Assembly (NCBI RefSeq): GCF_901933205.1
Contig: NC_044573.1
Location: 87,688,546-87,752,545 of the forward strand
Source of the DNA: Camarhynchus parvulus
Lineage: Eukaryota; Chordata; Aves; Passeriformes; Thraupidae
Length of the DNA stretch: 64,000 nucleotides
Direction of reading: 5' to 3'
Under the pieces are notes generated by a model. It ran no database searches, had not been told where the DNA came from, and saw nothing but the letters and a program-made list of their open reading frames with translations. A program made the position numbers and the translations under genes. Every line of letters begins with the position of its first letter. The stretch's first letter is position 1. Below are positions 1 through 13,200 of the stretch, one piece after another.

Positions 1-644
1 GATTCATGGTGCTAGGCAGTGTAAGCACAGGGAACATTAAGTGGTATAACCCAGTAGTGTCTAACTCATGGCCTACAGGCAATACATCCTCCTTGGGAGA
101 TTCTTTGAAGTTTCTCATAACCAGAGGAAATTAAAAACCTAAAACTGAGGCTGCTAGGGAGAACAAAGTATGATATCACTTGTAATGTATTACTTGCTCA
201 GTTCTGTTGTTCACAAGGTAAGGAAAGGCTGCAGACTACCAGCCCCTCTCTGTCACTGGCAGTTTTACACAAGTACCACTAAACCATTAACTAATGTTTG
301 CCTAAAAATTATTACTTTGGTTTATACTCTGCCCCTATGAAGCTGGTAGCTCAATGAACAGCATCCTCTCTTGGCATTCTAATTCAGTGAAGATGCACCT
401 GAAGGAAGACATGACAAAAGCAGCCCTTGTTATTTTACTCCAAGTTATCTCCTAAACCATTCACTAGAGATCCCAAGCATTGTTCTTACCTTTTCAAGGC
501 ATTGAGGTTGTTCAAAATTCTAATGTAAAACTGCTTGGGGGTTGGACTGGATGAAGAGCTGGTACCAGGCTCAGTTCACCTCTATTACAAACTTTTACCT
601 CACTTTATGCCATAGTTACTGTTTTTCTTTAAATAAATACTAAC
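1..644 (-). other. Start of the next DST intron
   Basis: Intron after w43, cut by the window edge. The text at 535-600 (GGGGTTGGACTGGATGAAGA) may be a very decayed CR1 end; otherwise nothing seen. Confidence 0.6.
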
Positions 645-3600
645 CTGATTTTTGCTCGATGTCCTTAAATGATTTTAAGATACCATCCAACTGTCTTGTA
701 AGTTCTGCTTTCAAATACTCTTCACCAACCAGTGTTGACAGCTCTTCACAAAGAGCTTGTGCTGCATTTATATTCTTCATTTCCTGTTCTATTTCCTCCT
801 TCATTTCTTTAGCAATTTCTAGCTGTTGTTTCACAGCATCAGGCTGTGTACTCACAGCCAGGCTGCTGCTGAGTTTATTATCCAAGGCACTTAGCTTATC
901 AGAGAGACTTCTGAGTAAACTTTGATACTCTGTGCTTTTCACAATGGCTTGGTCAATTCGGTCACATCTCTTCTTCAGCTGGCTGGTTAGACTGTCCCAC
1001 TTTTGTGCCACAGCTGCCAGTTGTTCTTTTACAATTTCATGTGAGGGTGGATGTTCACCAGGTCTCTCCAGAATCCCCTGCCCAGCCATAGTTAACTGCT
1101 CATATTGTGGCTTCCTGGTGTCAAACTCTTTGAGCAGAATCTAGGCGGAAAAAAAGAGAGAATTTTAAAAAGGATTTACTTCATGGGTAAAAAAGTGGTT
1201 CTGACAAAAAATCATGTAGAATTTGTCGTAGCTAAGCTCTATTATTGAGTGTGTCCAAGTTTAAAAGCCAGTGAAATAAATGTGCCTTCTACATAAACTG
1301 TGTTATTTCCAAATATCTACATCAAAGAAACAGAAAAAAATGAAGTGAATTTACACATCATCTAATAGAAATTCAACCAGGAGATACAAGTAAACAATGA
1401 ATTCTGTTAATAGTACAGTAATTAAGCAACCACACCAAGCAAAGTAAGGGCTGTTTAGTTTCAAGTAGCGTCTTCTTTCCTAGACAGTTTTGATATTTGT
1501 CTTAAGAAAGAACTTCAAAGAAGGTGTATTCTGACATAATATTGCAATGTTTTATTATAGAACAGAGACTATTTGGCTAATTCACAAAATGACTGAATGT
1601 GTAGTGTAAGACCTTTTAAGTTTATATCACTGGTTCTCAGTTGTTTTGGGTTTTTTTGACACTAAGTCACAGTGCTTGCAAAAGAAGGGACAAATGTAAT
1701 GGTTTTACTTTACAGAACATTCCAAACCCTTTCTAAGTCAATTAGGTTGAACTTTTAAGGACTGTGAAGTGATACATGATAGTCTTATGCCATCTGTCTA
1801 GACTTTTGAAGCACTTATAAAACAATATTGAGTCATAGTATTTCACATAGTATTAGATCGTAGTTCATGTTTCAAATACTTTATTTTAAACAATACTGAC
1901 ATTGATCAGTCTCCTCAACATTTTTCTTTACCTTTTCTGATCTCTTTTCACTCTTATGATAATTTTTTCTTGTAATTACTGTAGTCAAGTATGATGTAGG
2001 CTGATACCTAAAGATAAACAAATCTAATGGCTTATACTAACCATGTTCTGCTCTAGATGCAAAATAGTACTTTGCTAATAGCAAAAAGGCAGAAGAAACT
2101 TAAATCAATAGTGTGTGTTGGCACTACTCACCTGAACCTGCTGCTTTTGTGTATTCAGCATATTAGGATCAATTGATAATGGTCCCAGCACACTGACCAT
2201 TAGCTCCTTTTCTACAAGCCAGTGCTTTAGCTGAGCTTCTGCTGTCTGGAACTGGATCAGGTAATTGGAAGACTCCTCCAGTTTTTGTTGTCTCTCAGAT
2301 GTAACTTGATTGAGCTCTTTCCATTTGGAATCTAACAAAGGTAATGTTAACACATTGCATGCATGTTCTAGCAGATGGATTGTGAGACAGCAGACTATAT
2401 ATGAAACATAAACAGAGCTCTCTCATAAGGCTTCATGCTGATTAACTCCAGATGCCTTATTGCAGTGACTCTGCAAATAACATCTTTTAAGTCAGACCCA
2501 CATACACTTGGATGACAGTCAGCCACGCGTGGAATTTTTAGTGCAATGAATATTCCACATGTAATAAAATTATACTAGAATATTACTAAATGAAATACTC
2601 CCAAATTTAGGCTTTGGTCTCAAATGATATAGAAGGCAAAGGGTTCTACTCAGTTATAACTCAGGTGCCTGATTTAGACAGACAAATATCCCTGCTTATT
2701 CAGTAATAAAGCCTCATAAGTTTTCAAGGTTGATCAGAAGCATAAAATTAGGCTTCAACTCTGAACAGCCCTCTGAAAAAGCCTAACTCTTTCAAATGTC
2801 TGTATCATTCATCTAAAACCATTCATCTAAAAAATATAAACCAGGTACCTAATGATGGGTAATGAGAATATTCTGCATATAGGTATTTCAAAAGCACTGT
2901 GTGAACTTGGGTTCACACCTTGCCAGTCTGTGGTCTTTTCCACAATGGCGAGTGGCTTCCAGAGCAGCCTTTGAGTCTTAATCTTGTAACTTCCCCCTTC
3001 CTCTCTGTGATACTGTCAGTGCTTGCTCAGTCCGCTCTGGTATTTTGCTAACTCTCCCTGTCCCTGATTTTCACCCCTGTTTTTTACAGTTCCTTGTGCT
3101 GCTTCACAGTCCTCTGCTCATTCTGTTTGAATCCCTTTTCAACACTACTAAGGGTCTCTTGGAGACTTTACCTGCCCCTTAAAGTTTTCAGAGTTCCACT
3201 CTGAAACAAGCAGGACAGACTGGCAAAATTCTCAGCTTCAAAATTACTGTTGGTGTAGCAATGGAAATGCCTATCACTATGAAACAAGATTGACATACCA
3301 TGCTATTGACCTATAATCAATTTAAAATATGACTAACATAAAAACAATTTTTAAAAGCTCATGACAATTAAGTGTTGTAATATCTCAAAATCTATTGACT
3401 AAGCAGGGTAATTTTCTTTATTTTCAGTGGCTTCTTAAAGCAACATTAATACAGTTTTTTAGCATTTTTTAGCAACATTTATACAGTTTTAGAAAACAGC
3501 AAAAAAACACCAAACCCACAAAATGCCAAAAGCCACTAGTTCATGGGGAAAATACATGCAGAAGGGCACTACAAACAAATCAAATCATTTTCTACATGAA

Positions 3601-4149
3601 ATTAGAATCACCTTAATCTGTTATATTTTGTAAAAAGAACAAAATATATATGTTTCTTGTAACTGGCCAGTCAAGTTTTAGCTGCACAATGTTTGAAAAA
3701 GATAAAGCCTCTCAAACAGGGAGTCAAGCTATAGCCTGTGCACTAATACAAATTCAAAGCCCATGGACATCACTGGAATTAAATCAGATCTACATGTTTG
3801 CAAATGGAGTTATTTCCACAGAATTTAAGAGGTAAGAGGAAACAAGGTATTAAAAATACTTGTTCTTGCTAATAAATTGAAAAACTCATAATAAAACAAC
3901 TTCCAAATCAGTCTGAGCTATAATATAGCTTTATTGAAATACCTATTTTATCCAATGTTTGTCTCCACTTAGGTGCCTCAGGAGAGTTAGGGTTCTTCTC
4001 CAACAGCTCTGTAACTTTGTCCTTCAGTTCCTGCACTTTATTTGCACTTTGCTTTAATTCAGTTTCAAAAAGCTGAAAATTTAGGTGATAAAATAAATAC
4101 ATAAATACATAAATACATAAATACATAAATACATAAATACATAAATACA

Positions 4150-4212
<63 letters not shown>

Positions 4213-7200
4213 GAGACTAAAGAAGAATGGTAAATTTTGCAGTCCATAATACTGAGATGCAAAACATGAAGATTAAAAAAATATCTAGCCTACATATACT
4301 ACTTTTTGGTATGAATCTCAAAACATGTTATAATGACATATGTTGCTAGTCATTTTTTTTGGAAGAGAGAACCTGACAGATATCAATTATATTAATAATT
4401 ATTGCTTAATTTGAAAAAGTGACAGAACTAGAAGAATTCAGATAAGTAAGATTCACAAGGTCCCATCATATCCACAAATACTTGGAATCTATTTATGTAC
4501 AGAATGCAATCTGACTGATGCAAACTACAGCTCACAGTAGAAATAACCCAGCTAGCTCCGACAGAGAGGGGTATGGTGTGGCCTCATTTACCTCAGTAGA
4601 AGTCCTGCTATCACAGACAATTTAATGTAGATCTCCTAAACCCATAGTTTAAAGAGAATCAGAGTTTTAAGTGTAAACCTAACAGAAGAGAACCTGAGAT
4701 CTCTAACTTGAGACACTCCAGCAAATCCTAATTAATGCTGTTCTTGCAGACAGAAGTGAATGTTTCTTATTAATTATCCAAAACCCACAAAAGTAAACAC
4801 TGAACAAACTGTACTCGATTTAGAACTTCCAGTAAAAGGTCCAGTGCATCAGATGACTCTTGGCTGGGCACTCACTCAGTTTACCAGCTATTTGTGAATA
4901 CTTTTCTATTACTACACTGTGGGTTAGATGATCATGGTAGTTTTCTACATTCTCTGTTAAGAAAAAAGAGCTAGTTTTCTTTCACACTTAGTCTGAGTTT
5001 TATGACTGAATTTTATCCAACTCTGAGGAAGTTGGTAGCTGGTCAGGTTAATTTTTAAGGGTGACCCGCCAAATATAAAAGAAACTCAGTTAAATCTAAT
5101 TCTGTCTTTGTTTATATACAATCACTAGCAAGAAAAGAATTTTCCCTATCCATTACATTTCCCTTTCTAGATGAACCTTACATGTGTAAATATTGTCCTT
5201 CATTGCTAGGGAAGCATATGTCTCCAATGCTGAAACAGGACAGAAGCTTACTGCTGAATCAGTGGTTTTCTCATATCAATTATAAAGGGGGAAGGAGGCA
5301 GTTGTGCAGCTATATAACTTAACAAGCATGACAGGGCTGCTGAAGAGAAACACTGCCTTGGAAGAGACATAAGCCACTGCAGCTGCAGAGACCGGGAGGT
5401 CTGTGGAGCATCAGTGAGCCAGCAGCTGCAGAAACAGCTTTTGGACACATACAGCCCTTCAGATATTAAAAGTAATCTATTATAAACCTCTAAATCACTG
5501 AGATTAAAAAAGTTCATTGCACAATCAGCACAGCCTCACCTTTTCAAACTGTCCACCAAAATTATTATTTTCTGACCTGCAAAACTCATTCTCCCTGACA
5601 CAGTGTTCCTTTACTCCACTGACACAGTTTGCCAGATTTGCTCTAAGCCTGACTAATATGCTTAGTAGGAGCATTTAAATACTCTCTGTAACATTAAGCT
5701 AGACTGAGATATCAGTTATTTCATAGCATCTGCCTAATAACTACAAGAGAAAGTATTTGTTTGAAGGCACAAAGTACCTTATGTTGTTCAACTTGGGCTT
5801 TAACTGCTTCACTATCTGTTGGAGCAGCTTCCCAGTCTGATGCAGTTTTGTCCATTTTTTGCAACCAGTGCATCATTGAGGCCGATTCTTCCTGAATATT
5901 TTGCATTTTTGAAAGCATACTTTCTAGTTCTGAAATCTTTTCATTCAATAAAACTCCCAAATCTTCATAGCTGTGATTTACATTCGACATAGCTTGTTGA
6001 ACAGTTGTCAGTTCTGTAAAAAGAGGTGCATAAAGACTGTGTTAGAAGTTACAAGCCCTTGAAACAATACTGAATCTAGTGAAACAGTACTGAACAGTGG
6101 CTAATAGTCCCCTAAATAAGAAGTCACTGAATATGTTAGAGTTATTTCCAACCCACTCTAAATGTGGCAACACTACATCTGAATGAGTTAATATAAGTTC
6201 CTATTTGCAAGAACTTCTTATTTCACAGAAATCATTATTTCAATACATACAAGTGCACAGACTTGTTTCAATCTTTCCACCCATTGCTGCTTTAGTACTT
6301 TAAGTAACAATTCCCTGACCAAAAGTTGAATATACTGGGCTAAAGTTCAGCTACTATAAAGTCCTTATATAAAAATTCCTTTTTTTTCTATAAAAGAGTC
6401 AGTCACAGTGATAGAAATGTATATAAAATGGGTGTATTTGTGTGTATACACATGTTGTGAATACTGATGGGTGTCAAAGTTTCAATCTCCATTGAAAGGT
6501 ATTTCTCAAAAGTCATGTTTTATATTAAAATATCCATCCTTGTATATATATAAAAGTATATAATGATTCAGAAAACAAGGCCAGATTGGTTGGTCTTCAA
6601 AGACAACAGTAAGATAGGTATTGTTATAATTACTTATAATATCATGCCCTAGTCAATGTAATTGTCTTATGTGATGGTGATTTGAAATTGCAGTCAAATA
6701 ATGACTGCTACAAGCAGATTTATGTACAGCATTTAAAAAATACTTCCACATTTAACAGTAATTGGCAAGCAACAATTCTTTATCACATGCTGAGATTTTT
6801 ACTGACCTTTATTTTTCAAGAAATCCTGAGTTCCTGGAGCTCCTCCTTCACCATTTAAAATTGTGCCACCTGTGGATCAAAAGAGATGAAACCTCTTGCT
6901 TATCTGAGCCTTTTCCCACCATAACCCCAGCACTTCATTTCCTCTTCCAAACACTATGATCCAAAGCTGTCATTACAACCTGAAGAACGAAGCTCCAGCC
7001 AGTCAGGACCATAAGGGGCTGTCACCTAGAAGAGCAGTGCATAGAGGGTGGGGTGCACATATGCGTGGTGTATCAGCAGTCCTACTGCTCACAGTTCTGT
7101 ACTAAACCACTGAGCAGGGCCAAAGCTCCATGCCCTGGCTGTGAGGCTATTCACATCCAGACTGCTGACAGCACTTCCTTCCTCTCCCCCAAAGGACCCT

Positions 7201-10200
7201 GTTCCCCACTGAGAACACAGTTTTACCCAGCTGGGATAGGTGTAGCCTGGAAGAGGACGAGCTGGCAAATGCTGTGACTGGGAAGAGCACTAAACATTAA
7301 ACTGCAAAGAGGCCCAGAGTGCTTATTGCATACACCACAATCAAAGGCACTGCTTACCTAGGGCACCTTTACCCACCAGGGAAGGGGTTGAGATGCCATT
7401 CCTGGAGGTATTTTAAAAACATGCGCTGCCTGGGGACGTGGTTTGGTGCTGACTTGGCAGCGCTGGACCTCATGATCTTAAGGTCTTTTCCAATTTAAAA
7501 AGATTCTGGTTTATGTACATTGTAACTCTGCACAGAAAGTTGTCCAAACCAACTGGATTGATCCTTCCCTATCTTGTCATAAGCAAGACTGAAGCATGTG
7601 CTCCATGATAGGAATTGCAATGTGGCACTCTCATACCTGAAATCCTTACTCTGAGGCAGCCCTACTGATTAACCATAATATCAGAGCCTCTGAAACCAGA
7701 GCTAATGGGCTTTGTAAAATGGAGTCAGAGCAAAGAGCAGGGCCACGAGATCTCATGCAGAGACCTGCAGGGAGAATCACTTCCCACTCTCCTGCACACA
7801 CGTATTCCCAGAAGAGCAATTAGCAGAGGAAGATTAATGGTTGCCTTGGAAAAGGCTGTGCACAGTACCAGCTGGACAGTGAGGACCACATTAGTGGCAG
7901 CTGGAGGATGGCAAGAGAAAACAAACCAGATAAGAGAAGTCACAGACCCCAGCCAGAGTCCTGTAGATCTTCACACTCTTTTAGCTGGACTCTGGTATTT
8001 ATAACTGCAATAAAGTGATACGCAGTACAGCTCTTGTCAAGGAGGGCAAATGTTTTGGTCTGGAGGATTATAGCTGCTCTTATATGATAGCTATTTAACT
8101 TTTCTATCTGGATGCATATGAGTAGAAAAGAGGCAGAGGAATGAGCCCAAATAGATCATAGAAGATTCCAAAATGTTCTTTGAAGGATTTTTATTTAAAG
8201 TTTAAGAAAACCCAACAAAAACAACAGAACAAAAAAACCAAAATAACCCCAACAAACAAAACAAAACAAAACCAAACCAGAAGCAGCTGTAACAAAGAGA
8301 TATAAGAAAGAAAGTGTTCTACTTTTGCCCAATAGATATCCTCTGTCAGTCCCCAACCTCCCAGTCATTTACAGATGATCAATGAAGGCCAACACACTTG
8401 AATTTATATCCAGGCCTAGTCAGTTCAAGAACTGACTGAAAATGTGCTTATCGCCATTAAAACGCCCCAATGTCCTTGAACTATGTCTGGAATGATACTT
8501 GGCAGAATTACTGGTTTCTGTAAAACAAATTAATATTTAGCACTAGAGTAAAAAAAAAATCATGTCAATAGACGTGGTATCTTTAAATTATGATTGCCAG
8601 TAGATAGAATTTAGCTGAAGGTCTAGACAAAAAAATACATTTTGGCCTAGAAAATCATGCTGAGATACAAAATTGTTTCTCTTCTGTGCTTTTGTTTCAA
8701 CTAAAACAGGGACTAATACTAAGTATGATATTATGTTAGGATGAGTACATTTAACTAGGCTCATTTTTTATATAAACTATCTCCTCATTATCCTTCTAAC
8801 AAAAACTCCACGACTCTGCAAACCTTTCTGTGTTTGCTTGGTGTCACAGAATAGCCTTTTGGCCATTAAATAGGCATCTCTGTGCAGGTACATCAGAGTT
8901 TGCAAAGAAAGGTTTGTATTTCTCCTGCTTGCAGACTTAATGGATATGTGAAGCACCCAACACTGATCAGAAAAAGTCTTCTCATTCTCTGAAGCTTTCT
9001 GGGATGAGGCGAAGGCAACTGGGAAACTGTCATTTTATTCCCTATCTGGGAAGTAAATAACAACTCTAGCGCATGTTAAACTTTTACATCAGCACATTTT
9101 AACATTATTTTGGCAGAGTAAAACAATGAGAATGTGTGCTGAATTACTACAGTAGCTAGACAGTTTAAATAGAAATAGCAAACAAAGGTCAGAAGAGACA
9201 TGGCTAAGTGTTTTCTCACAAGCCATAATATTCAGAATGCTAATCCAAGGGTGAAACAATATTAATTTTTGTCTTGAAGGTTTTTAAAATTCTTGGAATG
9301 TGTAGGCTTACCTGGTCATACAAAACCGTACCTGATTTGGCAACTGCTCTCAGTTTTGCAGGAGAAGTCACAGCAGTGATTAAGTTACACAGCAAGGTTC
9401 CTCTGCTATTCATTTTCTGCAGTTCAGGTGCCTTTAATGTCCATTCATCTTTTAAATTCTGGTTAAGAAAGACAGTAATATGTTCATTACAAAACTGACT
9501 TCAAATTTAAGAAAATTAGTGTACAGAAAGGAACAACTTTGCTGCTTGGGAATCTGTTGCAAACTTACAAAAGCAAATGGGAATGTAAATGCAGACCCCT
9601 AGTCCCAATTACTGTGACTGCTTACACCTTAAACCTGTATTTCAATATTAGTAATAGGTGCCTTATTTCCCTCAGCCAGATTTCACTTCTGCAGAGGCGT
9701 ACCAATGTATCTTCCAAAGGTTTCTTTAACTCCTCTGTATTCAGAGAGGGCCGTGCTGCTGGAATTCGTTCTGTCGTCTCTTTTATCCATTTCTTTAATG
9801 ATTCTACAAGGAACTCAAAAGCATCCATTTGTTTCTGACAAGATGATACATCCTCTTCCCTAGACAATTAAAGACAAAGAAATGATAGCATTCCTTCTAA
9901 GAATTAAACCAACAAATATTATTAATCTGATATTACTATTCCTAAATTCAAAGTGTCAAAAAGCTAATTTTATGGATATAAGCAGAATGTGCGGAACCTA
10001 GTCTTACGGCAAAGGTAACTTCTATGAAATCTCTAACAACTTCTCCAGTTTCGCTTTGCAGCCTGATGCCAAATAGTAGTCTAAAGCAATATACACAAGC
10101 AGCATTTTATGCTCCATCACAGAAGGGAGAAGTAGGGTTTTCTTAAAATTACCAACAGTCCTGTGAATGTCACAACATTTGAAAAATTACATATCTTATG

Positions 10201-13200
10201 GCACTTTTTTAGAGCTCTTGGGCCAGACAGACTAACTACAGATGCATTTTCAAAGAGAATATTTTCCTTCCAAGAAAAAAATCCCTTATTTACTCTGGTC
10301 AATTGCAATACCTTCAGATTGCATACAAAAGGATAGCAGTAATCACAGCATTCATACTGTGTTATTAGCCAAAATGGAAACACTTTGATTATCCAACTTA
10401 CTTTTCTTTTATTGTCTCCTCTACCTCTTTGAATTTCTTTGACAAAGCATTTACTTTTTCTGATACCAGCGCTTTATCCCCAGGAAGAGCATGGAATGAA
10501 AGTTCTTCAAGGAGCTGCTTCAAAACTTCCAGATCCTTCTTGTGTTGTGCCAATTCTATACTAGCTTCCTGCAAAATAGGATTACATTCTTCATATTAGA
10601 CTTTACCATCATTCGTTCAAAGTTAAACTCTTGATTTTAGTGAACCAACCAATGCTGGAAAAAAACTCAAAACATACCTTGTTTCTTATTCAATCACTTA
10701 GATGAGTTAGACCAAGAACCCACAACATATACAAATTGAACGCTAGAGTACCTGCATGTATTGAGACACTTCACTGACATCCTTTCTTGGTGCCTCTGTC
10801 TCACTTAGAGCCCGGTTTTTCTCATCTAAAAATGATTGAAGTTTTGTTGAAAGACCTTCAAATAACTCCACTTTAGTCTTCAATTCTTCCATTTTCATAA
10901 GCTTCTCTCTATGCTTGTTACTTGCTTCAGAAAACCGTCCTGCAAGCTCACTCATTTTAGCTTGCAGTGTGGATGCAGTGGATGGATCTGCTGTTTCCAT
11001 GAACTTCTTCACTTTTTCATTCATAGTGTTTATACTGCTTTGGCGACCTGCAATGTCTTGTTCTAGCATCTGAAACATACAAGAACTACTTTGTATTACT
11101 TGCAACTAAATTTTAACAAGTGAAATTCATCTACTATACAAGAAATAAACCACTACAGCTAGACCATTCGTATAACTATTTCAGCTACAAAAATCCTTAT
11201 GAGCAGTTTCAATTCATACAACACTCCTCTTTAGTAAGTATTTTTAATCCATAAAAGGTGCCAACCCAAGATTTTAATTCTTTCTTTAAATCTGAACTAT
11301 CAAACAACTGTTTATTTTTTTCAAAGAATGCTACTTACAATGCTTTTACTAATAATGTCCTGAATAGCAGCAGAATTCAAAGGCACTTGATCTTGTTCTT
11401 TAAGGCTCTTTTCAACTCCTTCCATCCAATCAAGCATTTCATCCAAACCATCCTGCACACTTAGGGATCGTGTCAGAGTTACTTGAAGCTTCTCATTCCT
11501 CTCATTCACAGATTTGGATAAATTGTCATATCTTTCCACGATATCATCTGATAAAGAGAAGATATATTTCAATTTATTCTTCTAGCCAAATTAAGCTTTT
11601 AGCTTACTTCACCAGCACTCGCCAATTGAGTCAAAAATTCCTATGTTAGAATGAAGAAAAAAAAGCCAGCTTTAGTCAGTAAAAACTTGGAAGCAAAGAC
11701 CAACAGAGCCAAGATACACATCAGACAAGGGAAATGAGGGAGTAGCATACAGCTGTAGTTCCCAGTGTTAGAAACTGGTTTCCATGTAACTCTAGCTTAA
11801 GACAGCTGTTGACTGTTCCCAAGAAATAAAATAACAGAGTATTAAGACAGCTCCTCTACAATTTTGTCTCTTATGTTACTGTGAGATCTGAGAGGTTCTT
11901 CCAGATGGTTCTTCATTACATGTCCAATACTTTCGAAATAACTTCCTGAAAACTACAAGCTCCAGGTACCTCCCATAGAGTTTTATCACCAACTCAAAGA
12001 GTCAAGCCACCGTTGTTCTATGTTGTTGTTCTGCAAGTGACTTACGGGATTCTATGAAGAGATAGCTGGGTGATACACACAGAGCATCTTCAGACTTCAG
12101 ACAGTGATATGTGAATGTCATGCTGTGCTACTTCTCACAATTGATAGGGAAGAGTATTAGGTGTAGGTGGTAAGGTTTTGGTGGTAGTAAGGGTTTGTTA
12201 GTGACAAGTTGTTTTTGGCTCATGTGAGAGGAAGTCAACGGCTGCCCCATGGAAGACACAGATGGTTCCAGCCAACTCCCCCTGACCCCTCACAGGGCAC
12301 AGCTGAGCTCCTCAGCCAAACTGGTGGTGCCACTGGAAAAATGCATTTAAGAAAAGGGAAAACACTGCATGGGACTGAGAAATGAGGGAAAAGAAAGTAT
12401 GGAAACAGCCCTGCAGACATGAAGGTCAGAGAAGAAAGAGGGATGCTCCAGGTGCTGGAGCAGAGATTGCCCTGAAGCCCGTGGAGGATAGGAGCAGATA
12501 ACCACACTGCAGCACATAGAGGACCCAGGCTAGAGGAGGTGGATATCTCCTGAATGAAATGCAGCCTACATCCACACTGGAACAATATTAGCCTCAAATA
12601 TTTCAGCCTGCAGAGAGGTGCCTCACCAGAGCAGGGGAAACGTGTGAGGAGGAAGCAGCAGCAGGGAAATTACAGACTGACCACAAGCACCCATTTCCCA
12701 TCCACACTGCACTGTTTGGCAGGGAGGGAGGAGGACTAATTGGGAAGGAAGGAGTGATGGTGAACCTGGAAAAAAGAGTGGGGGGGAGGATAATGTTGCT
12801 GTAATTTATTTTTGTCTCGCATTTCCCAAACTTGTTTTATTTGGCAATAAATGAAAGTTAATTTTTGCCAAGTCAAGTCTATTTTTCCCATGACAGTAAA
12901 AAGTGAGTGATCTCCCCATCAACCTGTGGGCTTTTCTATCTTATCTAAAAAATCTTTCACCCCATCCACTTGAGCAAGGGAAGTGAGAGAGAAGGTGGGT
13001 GGGCATCTGGCAGCCTACCAAAGTCAACCCCTTCATAGGCAGTTTCATAAAGTTAGAAGGAAGTAATCCCTAAGCTAAGCAAACTTCAAATAACTGCTTG
13101 TAAACAGGCTCCTTGGAGTCATTTTTCTCTCAGCAAATCACTACCTCTGCTCGACAATCCCTATTTCTGTAAAAAGAAAAAAATGAAATGACAGTGAAAA

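Noticed and set aside
535..600. GGGGTTGGACTGGATGAAGA as a third CR1 end
   Set aside because: Resembles the CR1 end only over a short stretch; too weak to list as an element.
3908..4262. Frames of Tyr/Leu/Phe/Ile repeats that look like a hydrophobic protein
   Set aside because: Translation of the ATACATAA/AAAT microsatellite next to exon w41.
12235..12739. 120-codon minus-strand and 61-codon plus-strand frames
   Set aside because: Inside the diverged LTR; no homology or splice context.
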